Shown here in pieces: positions 10,838-18,907 of a DNA stretch of 64,000 bases. The notes below the pieces were generated by a model that ran no database searches, was not told the origin of the DNA, and saw only the letters and a list, made by a program, of their open reading frames with translations. The DNA is taken from NCBI RefSeq assembly GCF_014201415.1, contig NZ_JACHEH010000001.1:310001-374000 (forward strand). Direction: 5' to 3'. Within the stretch, counting starts at the first letter, position 1. Each line of letters begins with the position of its first letter. The translations under genes were made by a program, and so were the position numbers. Origin of the DNA: Chelatococcus composti (GTDB taxonomy: Bacteria > Pseudomonadota > Alphaproteobacteria > Rhizobiales > Beijerinckiaceae).

Positions 10838-11680
10838 TCAGACGGCAATGTTGTCAATGAGCCGGGTTACCCCGAGCCGCGCGGCAACAAGCAGGCGGGC
10901 GGGTGCGGCAAGTCCACTGACGGGGGCGAGCGTCTCGGCATCGCGCAGGGCGAGATAGTCCACCGCAAAGCCGGCTGTAGCCAGGGCCGCCTCGCCGGCC
11001 GCCATGACGGTCGCGGCATCCTCGCCGGCGCGCAGGCGCGCGGCGCAATCCTGCAGCGTGCGATACAGCGTGGGCGCGAGGGCCCGTTCCTCCTGCGAGA
11101 GGTAACGGTTGCGTGAGGAGAGGGCGAGGCCGTCGGCCTCGCGCACCGTCGGCGCGCCGACGATCTCGGCCGTAAGGTCCAGATCGCGCGCCATGCGGGC
11201 AACGACCTTGAGCTGCTGGTAGTCCTTCTCGCCGAAGACGGCGACGTCGGGCAGGGCCTGCAGGAGCAGCTTGGCGACGACGGTGGCGACGCCCGCAAAG
11301 TGGGTGGGGCGGAAGGCATCCTCGAGGCCCACGGCGGCCGGGCCGGCAAGGCTCACGGTGGTGGCGAAGCCGGCCGGATACATCTCCTCCAGAAGCGGCG
11401 TATACGCGAGGTCGGCGCGGCCGGCGAGCTTCGCACAATCCTCGTCCAGCGTTCGGGGATACTTCGAGAAGTCCTCGTTCGGGGCGAACTGGGTCGGGTT
11501 GACGAAGATGGAGACGACGACCCGGTCGGCCAGCTCGCGCGCGCGGTCGACCAGCGATAGGTGCCCCTCATGCAGCGCCCCCATGGTCGGCACCAGCGCC
11601 ACGCGCTTGCCCGCCGCGCGCCAGGATGCGACCGCCTCGCGCAATCCCCTGACCGTATCGACCGTTGCGACCCTGTCCAT
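10838..11680 (-). CDS. panC: Pantothenate synthetase
   Basis: Joins pantoate and beta-alanine with ATP to make pantothenate, the coenzyme A precursor. The 280-residue protein has the HIGH-like PTMGALHEGHLSL at about residues 28-40, SIFVNPTQFAPNEDF, GEKDYQQL and the KMSKS-like LSSRNRYLS. ATG 11680 is preceded by AAGGAGGG, a strong ribosome site; the open frame extends upstream to 12085 but that part is not PanC-like. panB is not in the window. The VWA gene starts divergently at 11859. Confidence 0.96.
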   Translation of the reverse strand: MDRVATVDTVRGLREAVASWRAAGKRVALVPTMGALHEGHLSLVDRARELADRVVVSIFVNPTQFAPNEDFSKYPRTLDEDCAKLAGRADLAYTPLLEEMYPAGFATTVSLAGPAAVGLEDAFRPTHFAGVATVVAKLLLQALPDVAVFGEKDYQQLKVVARMARDLDLTAEIVGAPTVREADGLALSSRNRYLSQEERALAPTLYRTLQDCAARLRAGEDAATVMAAGEAALATAGFAVDYLALRDAETLAPVSGLAAPARLLVAARLGVTRLIDNIAV

Positions 11681-11858
11681 GCCCTCGTTCCCTCCTTGCC
11701 CGGTCTTGGCCGCCGTGCATAGCTTCTGCCTGTAGCAAAGCGACGCTGCGCCGCCAACGGCCATGTTGCGGCGCACAGAAGCTCGCGGGAGCGCCCCGCT
11801 TGCAAGGACGCGGGTGCGCGCCACATGAAGACCGAATAAGAAGGGAGGCAGCCCGGCC

Positions 11859-12605
11859 ATGGGCGACGACAAGCGGGACGGCCGCGACAGGACCCTGGCG
11901 CAGTGCGGGTCATCTGTGCCGGGCGTCAGCACCTCGCGCGATGTTGACGCGTTCCTCGAAAAGGCGAGGGCGGTCGCCACGCCTGCCCAGCCGGCCGGCC
12001 GCCTCATCTTCGCGCTCGACGCCACCATGAGCCGGCAGCCGACGTGGGACCTTGCCTGCCGGCTGCAGGCAGAGATGTTCGACACGGCACTCTCCGGTGG
12101 TGGCCTTGGCGTGCAGCTCGTCTACTTCCGTGGATACGGCGAGTGCCGGGCGTCGCGCTGGGTATCCGATCCGGATGCGCTGACCGCGCTCATGACACGC
12201 ATCGAGTGCCGCGGTGGACTGACACAGATCGGCCGCGTGCTCGCACATGCGCGCAAGGAGGTATCGCGCAGTGGGGCGAAGGTACTTGTGCTGGTTGGCG
12301 ATGCCGTGGAGGAGGATGCGGATGCCCTCTGCGCCCTTGCCGGAGAGCTTGGCCTGCTCGGCGTGCGCATCTTCGCTTTCCAGGAGGGGCATGACGCGGT
12401 GGTAACGCAGGTGTTCAAGGAACTGTCCCGCCTTACCGGCGGGGCCTATGCACGCTTCGACAGCGGCGCGGCCGCAACGCTCGGGGCTCTGCTGCGCGGC
12501 GCGGCAGCCTATGCCTCGGGCGGCCTGCCGGCGCTGCAGCGGCTAGCCGAGCGTGATGGCGGCGTGGTGAAGGGACTGCTGACCGCGATGGGTGGCAAGC
12601 GGTGA
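11859..12605 (+). CDS. VWA-domain protein coupled to a J-protein
   Basis: A 248-residue protein with a von Willebrand factor A-like fold. A MIDAS-type metal site is suggested by DATMSRQP near residue 51, Thr in GGLTQIG and Asp in VLVGDAVEED. There is no signal peptide, so it is probably cytoplasmic. It overlaps the downstream membrane J-protein gene by 4 bp (GTGA), and such pairs recur in alphaproteobacteria, which argues for a shared complex. Substrate and partner are unknown; the VWA call rests on my reading of the motifs. Confidence 0.75.
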   Translation: MGDDKRDGRDRTLAQCGSSVPGVSTSRDVDAFLEKARAVATPAQPAGRLIFALDATMSRQPTWDLACRLQAEMFDTALSGGGLGVQLVYFRGYGECRASRWVSDPDALTALMTRIECRGGLTQIGRVLAHARKEVSRSGAKVLVLVGDAVEEDADALCALAGELGLLGVRIFAFQEGHDAVVTQVFKELSRLTGGAYARFDSGAAATLGALLRGAAAYASGGLPALQRLAERDGGVVKGLLTAMGGKR

Positions 12606-13348
12606 TTGCACTTGCTCTGGGACTTCTGGCGCTCGTGTTCCTGTGGTGGCTCGGGCACAGCTATGCGAACGCGGACGCCAAGACACTGGCCAAGGTGTTG
12701 CGCAAGGCCGGCGGCTGGGGGGCGCTGGCGCTGGCGGCCGTTCTGCTCATTCGCGGCCGCTTCGACATGGCGTTGGGGCTCGCCGGCCTCGGCTGGTGGC
12801 TGCTCGGCCTGCCCGGCGGCAGCTATGCCAACCCACGGACCTGGCCGGGATCCTGGCCGGGGTCTCGGTCTGGCTCTGCCGGCGGCGGGGCGCCCCGCGT
12901 GTCGCGGGTGCGTTCGGTGATGGTCGAAATGGAGCTCGATCACGCGAGCGGCGAAATGGAGGGGACGGTCCTCGCCGGCCCGCTGGAAGGCCGCGCCCTG
13001 TCAGGGCTGGGGCAGGAGGAGCTGCTGGCGCTGCGTCGCGAGTGCCTCGCCCGCGACATGGACGGTGCGCGCCTCCTAGAGGCTTATCTCGACCGCCGGT
13101 TTCCCGCCTGGCGTGTAGACGCTGATGGCGATGCTCACGCGCGGAGCCGCAGCGAGGCGGGCACGGGAACGATGACGGAAGAGGAGGCTCGTGAGGTGCT
13201 CGGCCTTCCGCCGGGTGCCGGAGAGGCCGACATTCGTCGAGCGCACCGCACGCTCATGAAGAAACTCCATCCCGATCAAGGGGGCTCGACCTATCTGGCC
13301 GCGCGGGTAAATCAGGCCAAGGACATCCTCTTGAGCCGACATCGCTGA
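12602..13348 (+). CDS. Membrane-anchored J-domain protein, Pam18/TIM14-like
   Basis: A 248-residue co-chaperone expected to stimulate a DnaK-type Hsp70 at the membrane. Hydrophobic segments lie at residues 1-18 and about 37-70. A Ser/Gly/Pro-rich linker and a middle acidic region follow, and the J domain is at the extreme C-terminus (about 190-245) with the catalytic HPD in LMKKLHPDQGGS. The J-domain end GGSTYLAARVNQAKDILL closely resembles mitochondrial Pam18/TIM14. The GTG start overlaps the VWA stop. Confidence 0.85.
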   Translation: MIALALGLLALVFLWWLGHSYANADAKTLAKVLRKAGGWGALALAAVLLIRGRFDMALGLAGLGWWLLGLPGGSYANPRTWPGSWPGSRSGSAGGGAPRVSRVRSVMVEMELDHASGEMEGTVLAGPLEGRALSGLGQEELLALRRECLARDMDGARLLEAYLDRRFPAWRVDADGDAHARSRSEAGTGTMTEEEAREVLGLPPGAGEADIRRAHRTLMKKLHPDQGGSTYLAARVNQAKDILLSRHR

Positions 13349-13422
13349 TACTCCGACCGAATGCGGCGTTTGACGTTGGGGACTGGCGGACCTGCGAGCG
13401 GGCCCGCCCATTCTCGCGCGGC

Positions 13423-14901
13423 TCAGCCGCGCGTGGCGAAGCAGGAGAAGCCGCGCTTCTTGAGGGTCTTGCAGGCGGCCTGGGCGCTGTCCGGGTCGAA
13501 GCCCGAGAAGCGAGCGCGGTAGTAGGTGGTGCCGTCCTTGACGAACTTCTCGGTGAAGGGCGAGGCCTTCGACAGGAGGTCGCGGGACTTGCGGCGGGCC
13601 TCGCTCAGGATGTCGCGGGCGCGCGCCTCGTCTCCGGTCGCGGCAAGCTGGATCACCCAACCGGCCGAGCGGGAGGGAGTAGAATCCTTCGTCTCTTCCG
13701 CGGCCTGCTTCTTTGGCTCCTCCACCGCCTGCTTCTTTTCCAGATCGGCGATGGCCGAGACGGCGACCGGCGCTGCCGAGGCCACCTGGGTGCCGGCGCG
13801 TGGTACAGGCTGCGGGCCCGTGGACCACTGGCCGGACGAGGGCGTGGCGGCGGAGCCCGCAGCGGAGGCGACGACCGGCCGGATGCTGGTGAGGTCGAGC
13901 GGGGCGCCGGCGGGCTCCGGCCGCCGTGCGGGATGCGGGATCGACGCCGTGCTGTTCACTTCCTCGGCGCTGGCGACACTGACCGGCTTCGGCGCCGGTG
14001 CCCGGTCGGTGATGGGCGCCGTCCGCCGGGCGCCGGCATAGGCACGCGGCAGATTGTTTTCGACGAGGCTGGCCATGATCTGGTCGCGGTGCGGGCCCGA
14101 GCGGCCGCCGAGCACGACGGCGACGATGTGGCGGGTGCTCGTCTTGGCCGAGGTGAGCAGGTTGAAGCCGGAGGCGCGGGTGAAGCCGGTCTTGATGCCG
14201 TCGACGCCATCGACGCGGCCGAGCAGCCTGTTGTGGTTGGCATGGGTGCGGCCCGCGAAGGTGAAGCTGCGCCGCTGGAAATAGCTGTAGTAGCGCGGGA
14301 AACGGTCCTGGATGGCCTGGCCGAGGATGGCGAGGTCGCGCGCCGTCGTGATGTTGGAGGGCGACGAGGGCAGGCCGTGCGGGTTGTAGAAGGTGGTGCG
14401 GTTCATGCCCAGCGCGCGGGCCTTGCGCGTCATCATCTGCGCGAAGGCGCGCTCGGAGCCGCCGATGTTCTCGGCCACGACCATGGCGACGTCATTGGCC
14501 GATTTCGTCACCATGGCGAGGATGGCATCCTCCACCGAGATGGTGGAGCCGGGCTTGAGTCCGAGCTTGGAGGGAGCCTGGGCGGCGGCGTACGCAGAGA
14601 CCCTGAGCGGCGTGTCAAGACGCAGCCGCCCGGCCTCGAGTTGCTCGAAAAGCAGATAAAGCGTCATCACCTTGGTGATGGACGCGGGAATGCGCGGGGC
14701 GTCGGCATTGACGGCGTGCAGCGTCTTGCCGGTCTTGACGTCGACGACGATGGCCGCATACGGCGGGCTATATTGCTCGGGAGCCCGCTTCTTGGCCATG
14801 GCCGGAGCCGATGGCAGGAGGCCGAGCGACGCAGCAAGCCCGACTACGCCCAGGGCGGCGCCCCATCGCCGCCACCGGGCCGATACGCAACGCATGTTCA
14901 T
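13423..14901 (-). CDS. D-alanyl-D-alanine carboxypeptidase with C-terminal SPOR domain
   Basis: Periplasmic penicillin-binding protein of the DacA/DacF type that trims terminal D-Ala from peptidoglycan stem peptides. 492 residues with a signal peptide ending near A36. Catalytic motifs: SITK (S74, K77), SAN, and KTG in DGIKTGFTRASG. A long Pro/Ala-rich linker (about 300-410) joins a C-terminal SPOR domain (about 415-492), which binds denuded glycan at division sites. This fusion is common in Hyphomicrobiales. It is convergent with the J-protein gene. Confidence 0.93.
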   Translation of the reverse strand: MNMRCVSARWRRWGAALGVVGLAASLGLLPSAPAMAKKRAPEQYSPPYAAIVVDVKTGKTLHAVNADAPRIPASITKVMTLYLLFEQLEAGRLRLDTPLRVSAYAAAQAPSKLGLKPGSTISVEDAILAMVTKSANDVAMVVAENIGGSERAFAQMMTRKARALGMNRTTFYNPHGLPSSPSNITTARDLAILGQAIQDRFPRYYSYFQRRSFTFAGRTHANHNRLLGRVDGVDGIKTGFTRASGFNLLTSAKTSTRHIVAVVLGGRSGPHRDQIMASLVENNLPRAYAGARRTAPITDRAPAPKPVSVASAEEVNSTASIPHPARRPEPAGAPLDLTSIRPVVASAAGSAATPSSGQWSTGPQPVPRAGTQVASAAPVAVSAIADLEKKQAVEEPKKQAAEETKDSTPSRSAGWVIQLAATGDEARARDILSEARRKSRDLLSKASPFTEKFVKDGTTYYRARFSGFDPDSAQAACKTLKKRGFSCFATRG

Positions 14902-15034
14902 CTGTCCGTCCCCGACATCAGACGCCTAACTTTTCCTTCCTCGCCGGATCGTCGAGCCAGTCACCGGCGGGTCACTGTCAACAACGCTAGGTCGACGCGG
15001 TTACGGATGCGTTAAATCGGCCATCATGCCCATG

Positions 15035-15045
15035 TTGCACCGCAA
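15035..15045. promoter_or_regulatory. PhaR-type operator A
   Basis: TTGCACCGCAA is a perfect inverted repeat of the TGC-N3-GCA type that the polyhydroxyalkanoate repressor PhaR binds upstream of phasin genes. It lies 9 bp upstream of the -35 box of the phasin promoter. Binding by PhaR is inferred from motif and context. Confidence 0.55.
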
Positions 15046-15053
15046 CAAGGCGG

Positions 15054-15082
15054 TTGACATTCATTGTGCAATGCACATATAT
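15054..15082 (+). promoter_or_regulatory. Phasin promoter, sigma-70 type
   Basis: TTGACA (15054-15059), a 17-bp spacer and ATATAT (15077-15082) form a near-consensus housekeeping promoter about 90 bp upstream of the phasin start codon. Operator B occupies almost the whole spacer, a classic steric-repression arrangement. Confidence 0.65.
15065..15077. promoter_or_regulatory. PhaR-type operator B inside the promoter spacer
   Basis: TGTGCAATGCACA is an inverted repeat with a one-base centre and a TGC-AAT-GCA core, the same TGC-N3-GCA form as operator A. Its centre lies 31 bp from that of operator A. A repressor bound here would block RNA polymerase directly. Confidence 0.6.
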
Positions 15083-15173
15083 GAAGCTGACCGGCTTCAG
15101 CAGGCGGTTTCCAGTCACGCCGGACGTGTCTCCGGCCAGCTCAGGGGCGGCGTCGGGTGACGCCGAAGAGGAC

Positions 15174-15524
15174 ATGTTCGCTCAGTTTGACGATCTGCAG
15201 AAACTCGGTAAGGAACAGATGGACGTCGCCATGAAGGCTTTCGGCGCCGTCTCCAAGGGGGCCCAGGCGATCGCCGTGGAGCTTGCCGACTATTCGAAGA
15301 AGAGCTTCGAGCAGGGAACTGCCGCGGTTGAGAAGCTCGCCGGTGCCAAGACGCTCGACAAGGCCTTCGAGATCCAGTCGGCCTATCTCAAGAGCACCTA
15401 CGAGAATCTGGTCGCCCAGACGACCAAGCTCGGTGAGCTCTATGCCGACCTCGCCAAGGAGGCGGTGAAGCCCTACGAGAGCCTCTACGCTCGCGCGCAG
15501 ACGGGCGCGAGCGCCGGCAAGTGA
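15174..15524 (+). CDS. Phasin family protein
   Basis: Small amphipathic protein (116 residues, MFAQFDDLQKLGKEQMDVAM) of the Phasin_2 type that coats polyhydroxyalkanoate granules. It is almost entirely helical with heptad-like Ala/Leu/Lys spacing, and TYENLVAQTTKLGELYADLA is typical of the family. I chose ATG 15174; the frame is open upstream to 15054, but that segment contains the promoter and operators. Two PhaR-type operators suggest derepression when granules form. A strong terminator follows. Confidence 0.88.
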   Translation: MFAQFDDLQKLGKEQMDVAMKAFGAVSKGAQAIAVELADYSKKSFEQGTAAVEKLAGAKTLDKAFEIQSAYLKSTYENLVAQTTKLGELYADLAKEAVKPYESLYARAQTGASAGK

Positions 15525-15572
15525 GACCGGCGGCAGCGTTTGCTGCCGGTTGAGATTTCTATCCTCCCGACT

Positions 15573-15597
15573 GGCCCGGCTCGATGCCGGGCCTTTT
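15573..15597 (+). terminator. Rho-independent terminator of the phasin gene
   Basis: GGCCCGGC and GCCGGGCC form a perfect 8-bp stem around TCGAT, followed directly by TTTT. A weaker hairpin, CGGCAGC/GCTGCCG at 15531-15548, precedes it just after the phasin stop codon. Confidence 0.85.
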
Positions 15598-15781
15598 CAT
15601 GTCCGCTTTCCGTTTTTCCGTTGGCTGTGCCGCCGCAGTCGGCCGTGTGTCGCCAGCGTCGATGCTTTTTGATCTCCGTACGGTACGCCATGCACTGGCG
15701 AAGCAGCACGGTGGGCATTAGATTAGTCGGGCGCCCGATCTTGGGCGTGAGGGATCAAGCGCGGGATCAGTTGCGGACACG

Positions 15782-16180
15782 ATGCCGACAGGGACTGTGA
15801 AGCTGGACGAGCGGACCGTGGGGCAGACGACGGGCATGACGGAGCGCCGGCGTGGTGGATTGCGTCCCTCGCAGGGGAACGATGGTCCGGGTTCGGCGCT
15901 TCTTACGAAGACCAAGCCGCGTACCAAGCGGCCCAACATGTACCGCGTGCTGCTGCTGAACGACGACTACACGCCGATGGAGTTCGTGGTGCACGTGCTG
16001 GAGCGCTTCTTCAACAAGCCCCGGGAAGACGCCACCCGGATCATGCTCCACGTGCACCAGAACGGCGTCGGTGAATGCGGCGTCTTCACCTATGAAGTCG
16101 CCGAGACCAAAGTCACCCAGGTCATGGATTTCGCACGGCAGCATCAGCATCCGCTGCAGTGCGTGATGGAAAAGAAATAG
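15782..16180 (+). CDS. clpS: ATP-dependent Clp protease adaptor ClpS
   Basis: N-end rule adaptor that hands substrates with bulky N-terminal residues to ClpA-ClpP. 132 residues if started at 15782; an in-frame ATG at 15836 gives 114 residues, and neither has a strong ribosome site. The core is typical: [20 protein letters not shown] lines the N-degron pocket, with [20 protein letters not shown] and a C-terminal [11 protein letters not shown]. The first 45 residues are the variable flexible extension. It is followed by clpA after 13 bp. Confidence 0.94.
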   Translation: MPTGTVKLDERTVGQTTGMTERRRGGLRPSQGNDGPGSALLTKTKPRTKRPNMYRVLLLNDDYTPMEFVVHVLERFFNKPREDATRIMLHVHQNGVGECGVFTYEVAETKVTQVMDFARQHQHPLQCVMEKK

Positions 16181-16193
16181 GGGAGAGACCCTT

Positions 16194-18689
16194 TTGCCCA
16201 CTTTCTCCCGCAGTCTCGAACAGGCGCTGCATCGGGCCTTGGCCTTTGCCAACGAGCGTCGCCACGAATACGCGACTCTCGAGCATCTGTTGCTCGCCCT
16301 TGTCGACGATCAGGACGCGGCTGCCGTCATGCGCGCCTGCAACGTCGACCTCGAGTTGCTGCGCCGCAATCTCATCGAGTATGTCGACACTGAGCTGACC
16401 AATCTCATCGCCGACGGTCGGGAGGAATCGAAGCCGACCGCCGGTTTCCAGCGCGTCATCCAGCGGGCGGTGATCCATGTGCAGTCCTCCGGCCGCGAGG
16501 AGGTGACGGGCGCCAACGTGCTCGTCGCTATCTTCGCCGAGCGCGAGAGTCATGCCGCCTACTTCCTGCAAGAGCAGGACATGACGCGCTACGACGCCGT
16601 CAACTACATCAGCCACGGTATCGCCAAGCGGGCCGGGCTGTCCGAGCCGCGCACGCCGCGCGGGGTGGACGAGGAGAGCGAGGGGCGTTCGTCGAGCACC
16701 GACGAGACCGAGGGCCAGCGCAAGAAGAAGGGCGACGCGCTTGAGGCCTATTGCGTCAACCTGAACAGAAAGGCACGCGAGGGGCGGATCGATCCGCTCA
16801 TCGGCCGCGATGCCGAGATCCAGCGCACCATCCAGGTGCTGTGCCGCCGCCACAAGAACAATCCGCTGCTCGTCGGCGACCCCGGTGTCGGCAAGACGGC
16901 CATCGCCGAGGGGCTCGCCCGCAAGATCGTGATGGGCGAGGTGCCGGAGGTGCTGGCCGATGCGACGGTCTTCGCCCTCGACATGGGAACCCTGCTCGCG
17001 GGCACCCGTTATCGCGGCGATTTCGAGGAACGCCTCAAGCAGGTGATGAAGGAGATCGAGCAGCACCCTGACGCGATCCTCTTCATCGACGAGATCCACA
17101 CGGTGATCGGCGCCGGCGCGACCTCCGGCGGGGCGATGGACGCGTCCAATCTCCTCAAGCCAGCGCTCGCCTCCGGCACTCTGCGCTGCATCGGCTCGAC
17201 CACCTATAAGGAGTACCGCCAGTACTTCGAGAAGGACCGGGCCCTTGTGCGCCGGTTCCAGAAGATCGACGTCAACGAGCCGAGCATCCCGGACGCCATC
17301 GCCATCCTCAAGGGGCTGAAGCCCTATTTCGAGGAGTTCCACAAGCTCCGCTACACCAACGATGCCATCAAGGCGGCGGTGGAGCTCTCGAGCCGCTACA
17401 TCCACGACCGCAAGCTGCCGGACAAGGCGATCGACGTCATCGACGAGACCGGCGCGTCGCAGATGCTGTTGCCCGAGAGCAGGCGCAAGAAGACGATCGG
17501 CGTCAAGGAGATCGAGGCGACGATCGCCACCATGGCGCGCATCCCGCCCAAGACGGTGTCGAAGGACGACGCCGAGGTGCTCAAGAACCTCGAGGAAACG
17601 CTGAAGCGCGTCGTCTACGGGCAGGATCGTGCCATCGAGGCGCTCGCGGCCTCCATCAAGCTCGCCCGCGCCGGCCTGCGCGATGCCGAGAAGCCCATCG
17701 GCTGCTATCTCTTCGCCGGCCCGACGGGTGTTGGCAAGACGGAGGTGGCGCGTCAGCTGGCCACGACGCTGGGGGTCGAGCTGCTGCGCTTCGACATGTC
17801 GGAGTACATGGAGCGGCACACGGTATCGCGCCTCATCGGCGCGCCGCCCGGCTATGTCGGTTTCGACCAGGGCGGCCTGCTGACTGACGGCGTCGACCAG
17901 CACCCGCACTGCGTGCTGCTGCTCGACGAGATCGAGAAGGCCCATCCGGACCTGTTCAACATCCTGTTGCAGGTCATGGATCACGGCAAGCTGACCGACC
18001 ACAATGGCAAGCAGGTCGATTTCCGGAACGTCATCCTCATCATGACGACAAACGCCGGTGCGGCCGACCTTGCCCGGCCGGCCTACGGCTTTACGCGCAC
18101 CAAGCGCGAGGGCGACGATCAGGAGGCAGTCAACCGTCTCTTCGCGCCGGAGTTCCGCAACCGTCTCGACGCAATCATCTCCTTCGGGCACCTGCCGAAG
18201 GAGGTGGTGGCGAAGGTGGTCGACAAGTTCGTCCTTCAGCTCGAGGCCCAGCTTGCCGACCGCAACGTCACCATCGAGCTCAGTGACGAGGCGCGCGAGT
18301 GGCTGGTGGACAATGGCTATGACGAGGCGCTGGGGGCCCGGCCGATGGCGCGGCTCATCCAGAGCACGATCAAGACGCCGCTCGCCGACGAGGTGCTGTT
18401 TGGCCGGCTGCGGAACGGCGGTGCCGTGCGTGTGGTCGTCGTCACGGACGAGACAGGCACGCGCAGCCTCGGCTTCGAATATCCGGAAGGGCCAGTGACG
18501 CCGAAGCCGGAGAAGGACGTGGCCGATGCCGCCAAACGCCGCCGCGTGACGCGCGCCTCGACAAAGCCTGCCAAAAAGGTGCAGAAAGGCCGCAAGTCGG
18601 GCGGCGGTGAAACCGGCGGGCGGGGCGGCAAGGGCAACCTGCCTGCGCCGGTCAGCACCGTGCCCAAGGTCCCGCTCGTCAGGGGTTGA
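16194..18689 (+). CDS. clpA: ATP-dependent Clp protease ATP-binding subunit ClpA
   Basis: Hexameric AAA+ unfoldase that feeds ClpP. 831 residues from a TTG start ([20 protein letters not shown] matches the family N-terminus) with GGGGAGAG upstream. N-domain about 1-140; first AAA+ module with Walker A GDPGVGKT and Walker B ILFIDEIH; second with GPTGVGKTE and LLLDEIEK. The ClpP-docking loop, normally IGF or IGL, reads YGF at residues 631-633. The last 60 residues are a basic Lys/Arg/Gly-rich tail. Coupled to clpS. Confidence 0.97.
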   Translation: MPTFSRSLEQALHRALAFANERRHEYATLEHLLLALVDDQDAAAVMRACNVDLELLRRNLIEYVDTELTNLIADGREESKPTAGFQRVIQRAVIHVQSSGREEVTGANVLVAIFAERESHAAYFLQEQDMTRYDAVNYISHGIAKRAGLSEPRTPRGVDEESEGRSSSTDETEGQRKKKGDALEAYCVNLNRKAREGRIDPLIGRDAEIQRTIQVLCRRHKNNPLLVGDPGVGKTAIAEGLARKIVMGEVPEVLADATVFALDMGTLLAGTRYRGDFEERLKQVMKEIEQHPDAILFIDEIHTVIGAGATSGGAMDASNLLKPALASGTLRCIGSTTYKEYRQYFEKDRALVRRFQKIDVNEPSIPDAIAILKGLKPYFEEFHKLRYTNDAIKAAVELSSRYIHDRKLPDKAIDVIDETGASQMLLPESRRKKTIGVKEIEATIATMARIPPKTVSKDDAEVLKNLEETLKRVVYGQDRAIEALAASIKLARAGLRDAEKPIGCYLFAGPTGVGKTEVARQLATTLGVELLRFDMSEYMERHTVSRLIGAPPGYVGFDQGGLLTDGVDQHPHCVLLLDEIEKAHPDLFNILLQVMDHGKLTDHNGKQVDFRNVILIMTTNAGAADLARPAYGFTRTKREGDDQEAVNRLFAPEFRNRLDAIISFGHLPKEVVAKVVDKFVLQLEAQLADRNVTIELSDEAREWLVDNGYDEALGARPMARLIQSTIKTPLADEVLFGRLRNGGAVRVVVVTDETGTRSLGFEYPEGPVTPKPEKDVADAAKRRRVTRASTKPAKKVQKGRKSGGGETGGRGGKGNLPAPVSTVPKVPLVRG

Positions 18690-18691
18690 AG

Positions 18692-18883
18692 GTGGCAAGC
18701 TGGTTTCAGCGTAGACGGGAGCGCCGGCGTCGCCGCCAGCGCGCCGAAGAAGTGATGTCTTGGTTCTTCCTGCCGATCATCGTGCTGATCAGCTTTTTCC
18801 TCGGGTCGCTCGTCTGGGACCAGGTGAGTGACCCCGCCCGGACTCTGATCAAGGCCGTGGCGAGCGGCGACCTCCTGCGCTGA
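18692..18883 (+). CDS. Small membrane protein downstream of clpA
   Basis: A 63-residue protein: a strongly basic N-terminus (WFQRRRERRRRRQRAEEV), one hydrophobic helix (WFFLPIIVLISFFLGSLVW) and a short C-terminal tail. The positive-inside rule places the N-terminus in the cytoplasm. I chose GTG 18692, 2 bp after the clpA stop; a TTG at 18686 overlapping clpA is an alternative. No function is recognised. Tight spacing suggests co-expression with clpSA. Confidence 0.6.
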   Translation: MASWFQRRRERRRRRQRAEEVMSWFFLPIIVLISFFLGSLVWDQVSDPARTLIKAVASGDLLR

Positions 18884-18907
18884 GGCCGCCGCGCCGCTCA
18901 GGCAGCG

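Noticed and set aside
15727-15738. Perfect palindrome TCGGGCGCCCGA upstream of clpS
   Set aside because: Short GC palindromes are expected by chance in such GC-rich DNA, and no promoter element is aligned with it.
16122-18698. Long minus-strand open frame (over 850 codons) opposite clpA
   Set aside because: Antisense shadow of clpA; composition is typical of reverse-complemented GC-rich coding sequence.
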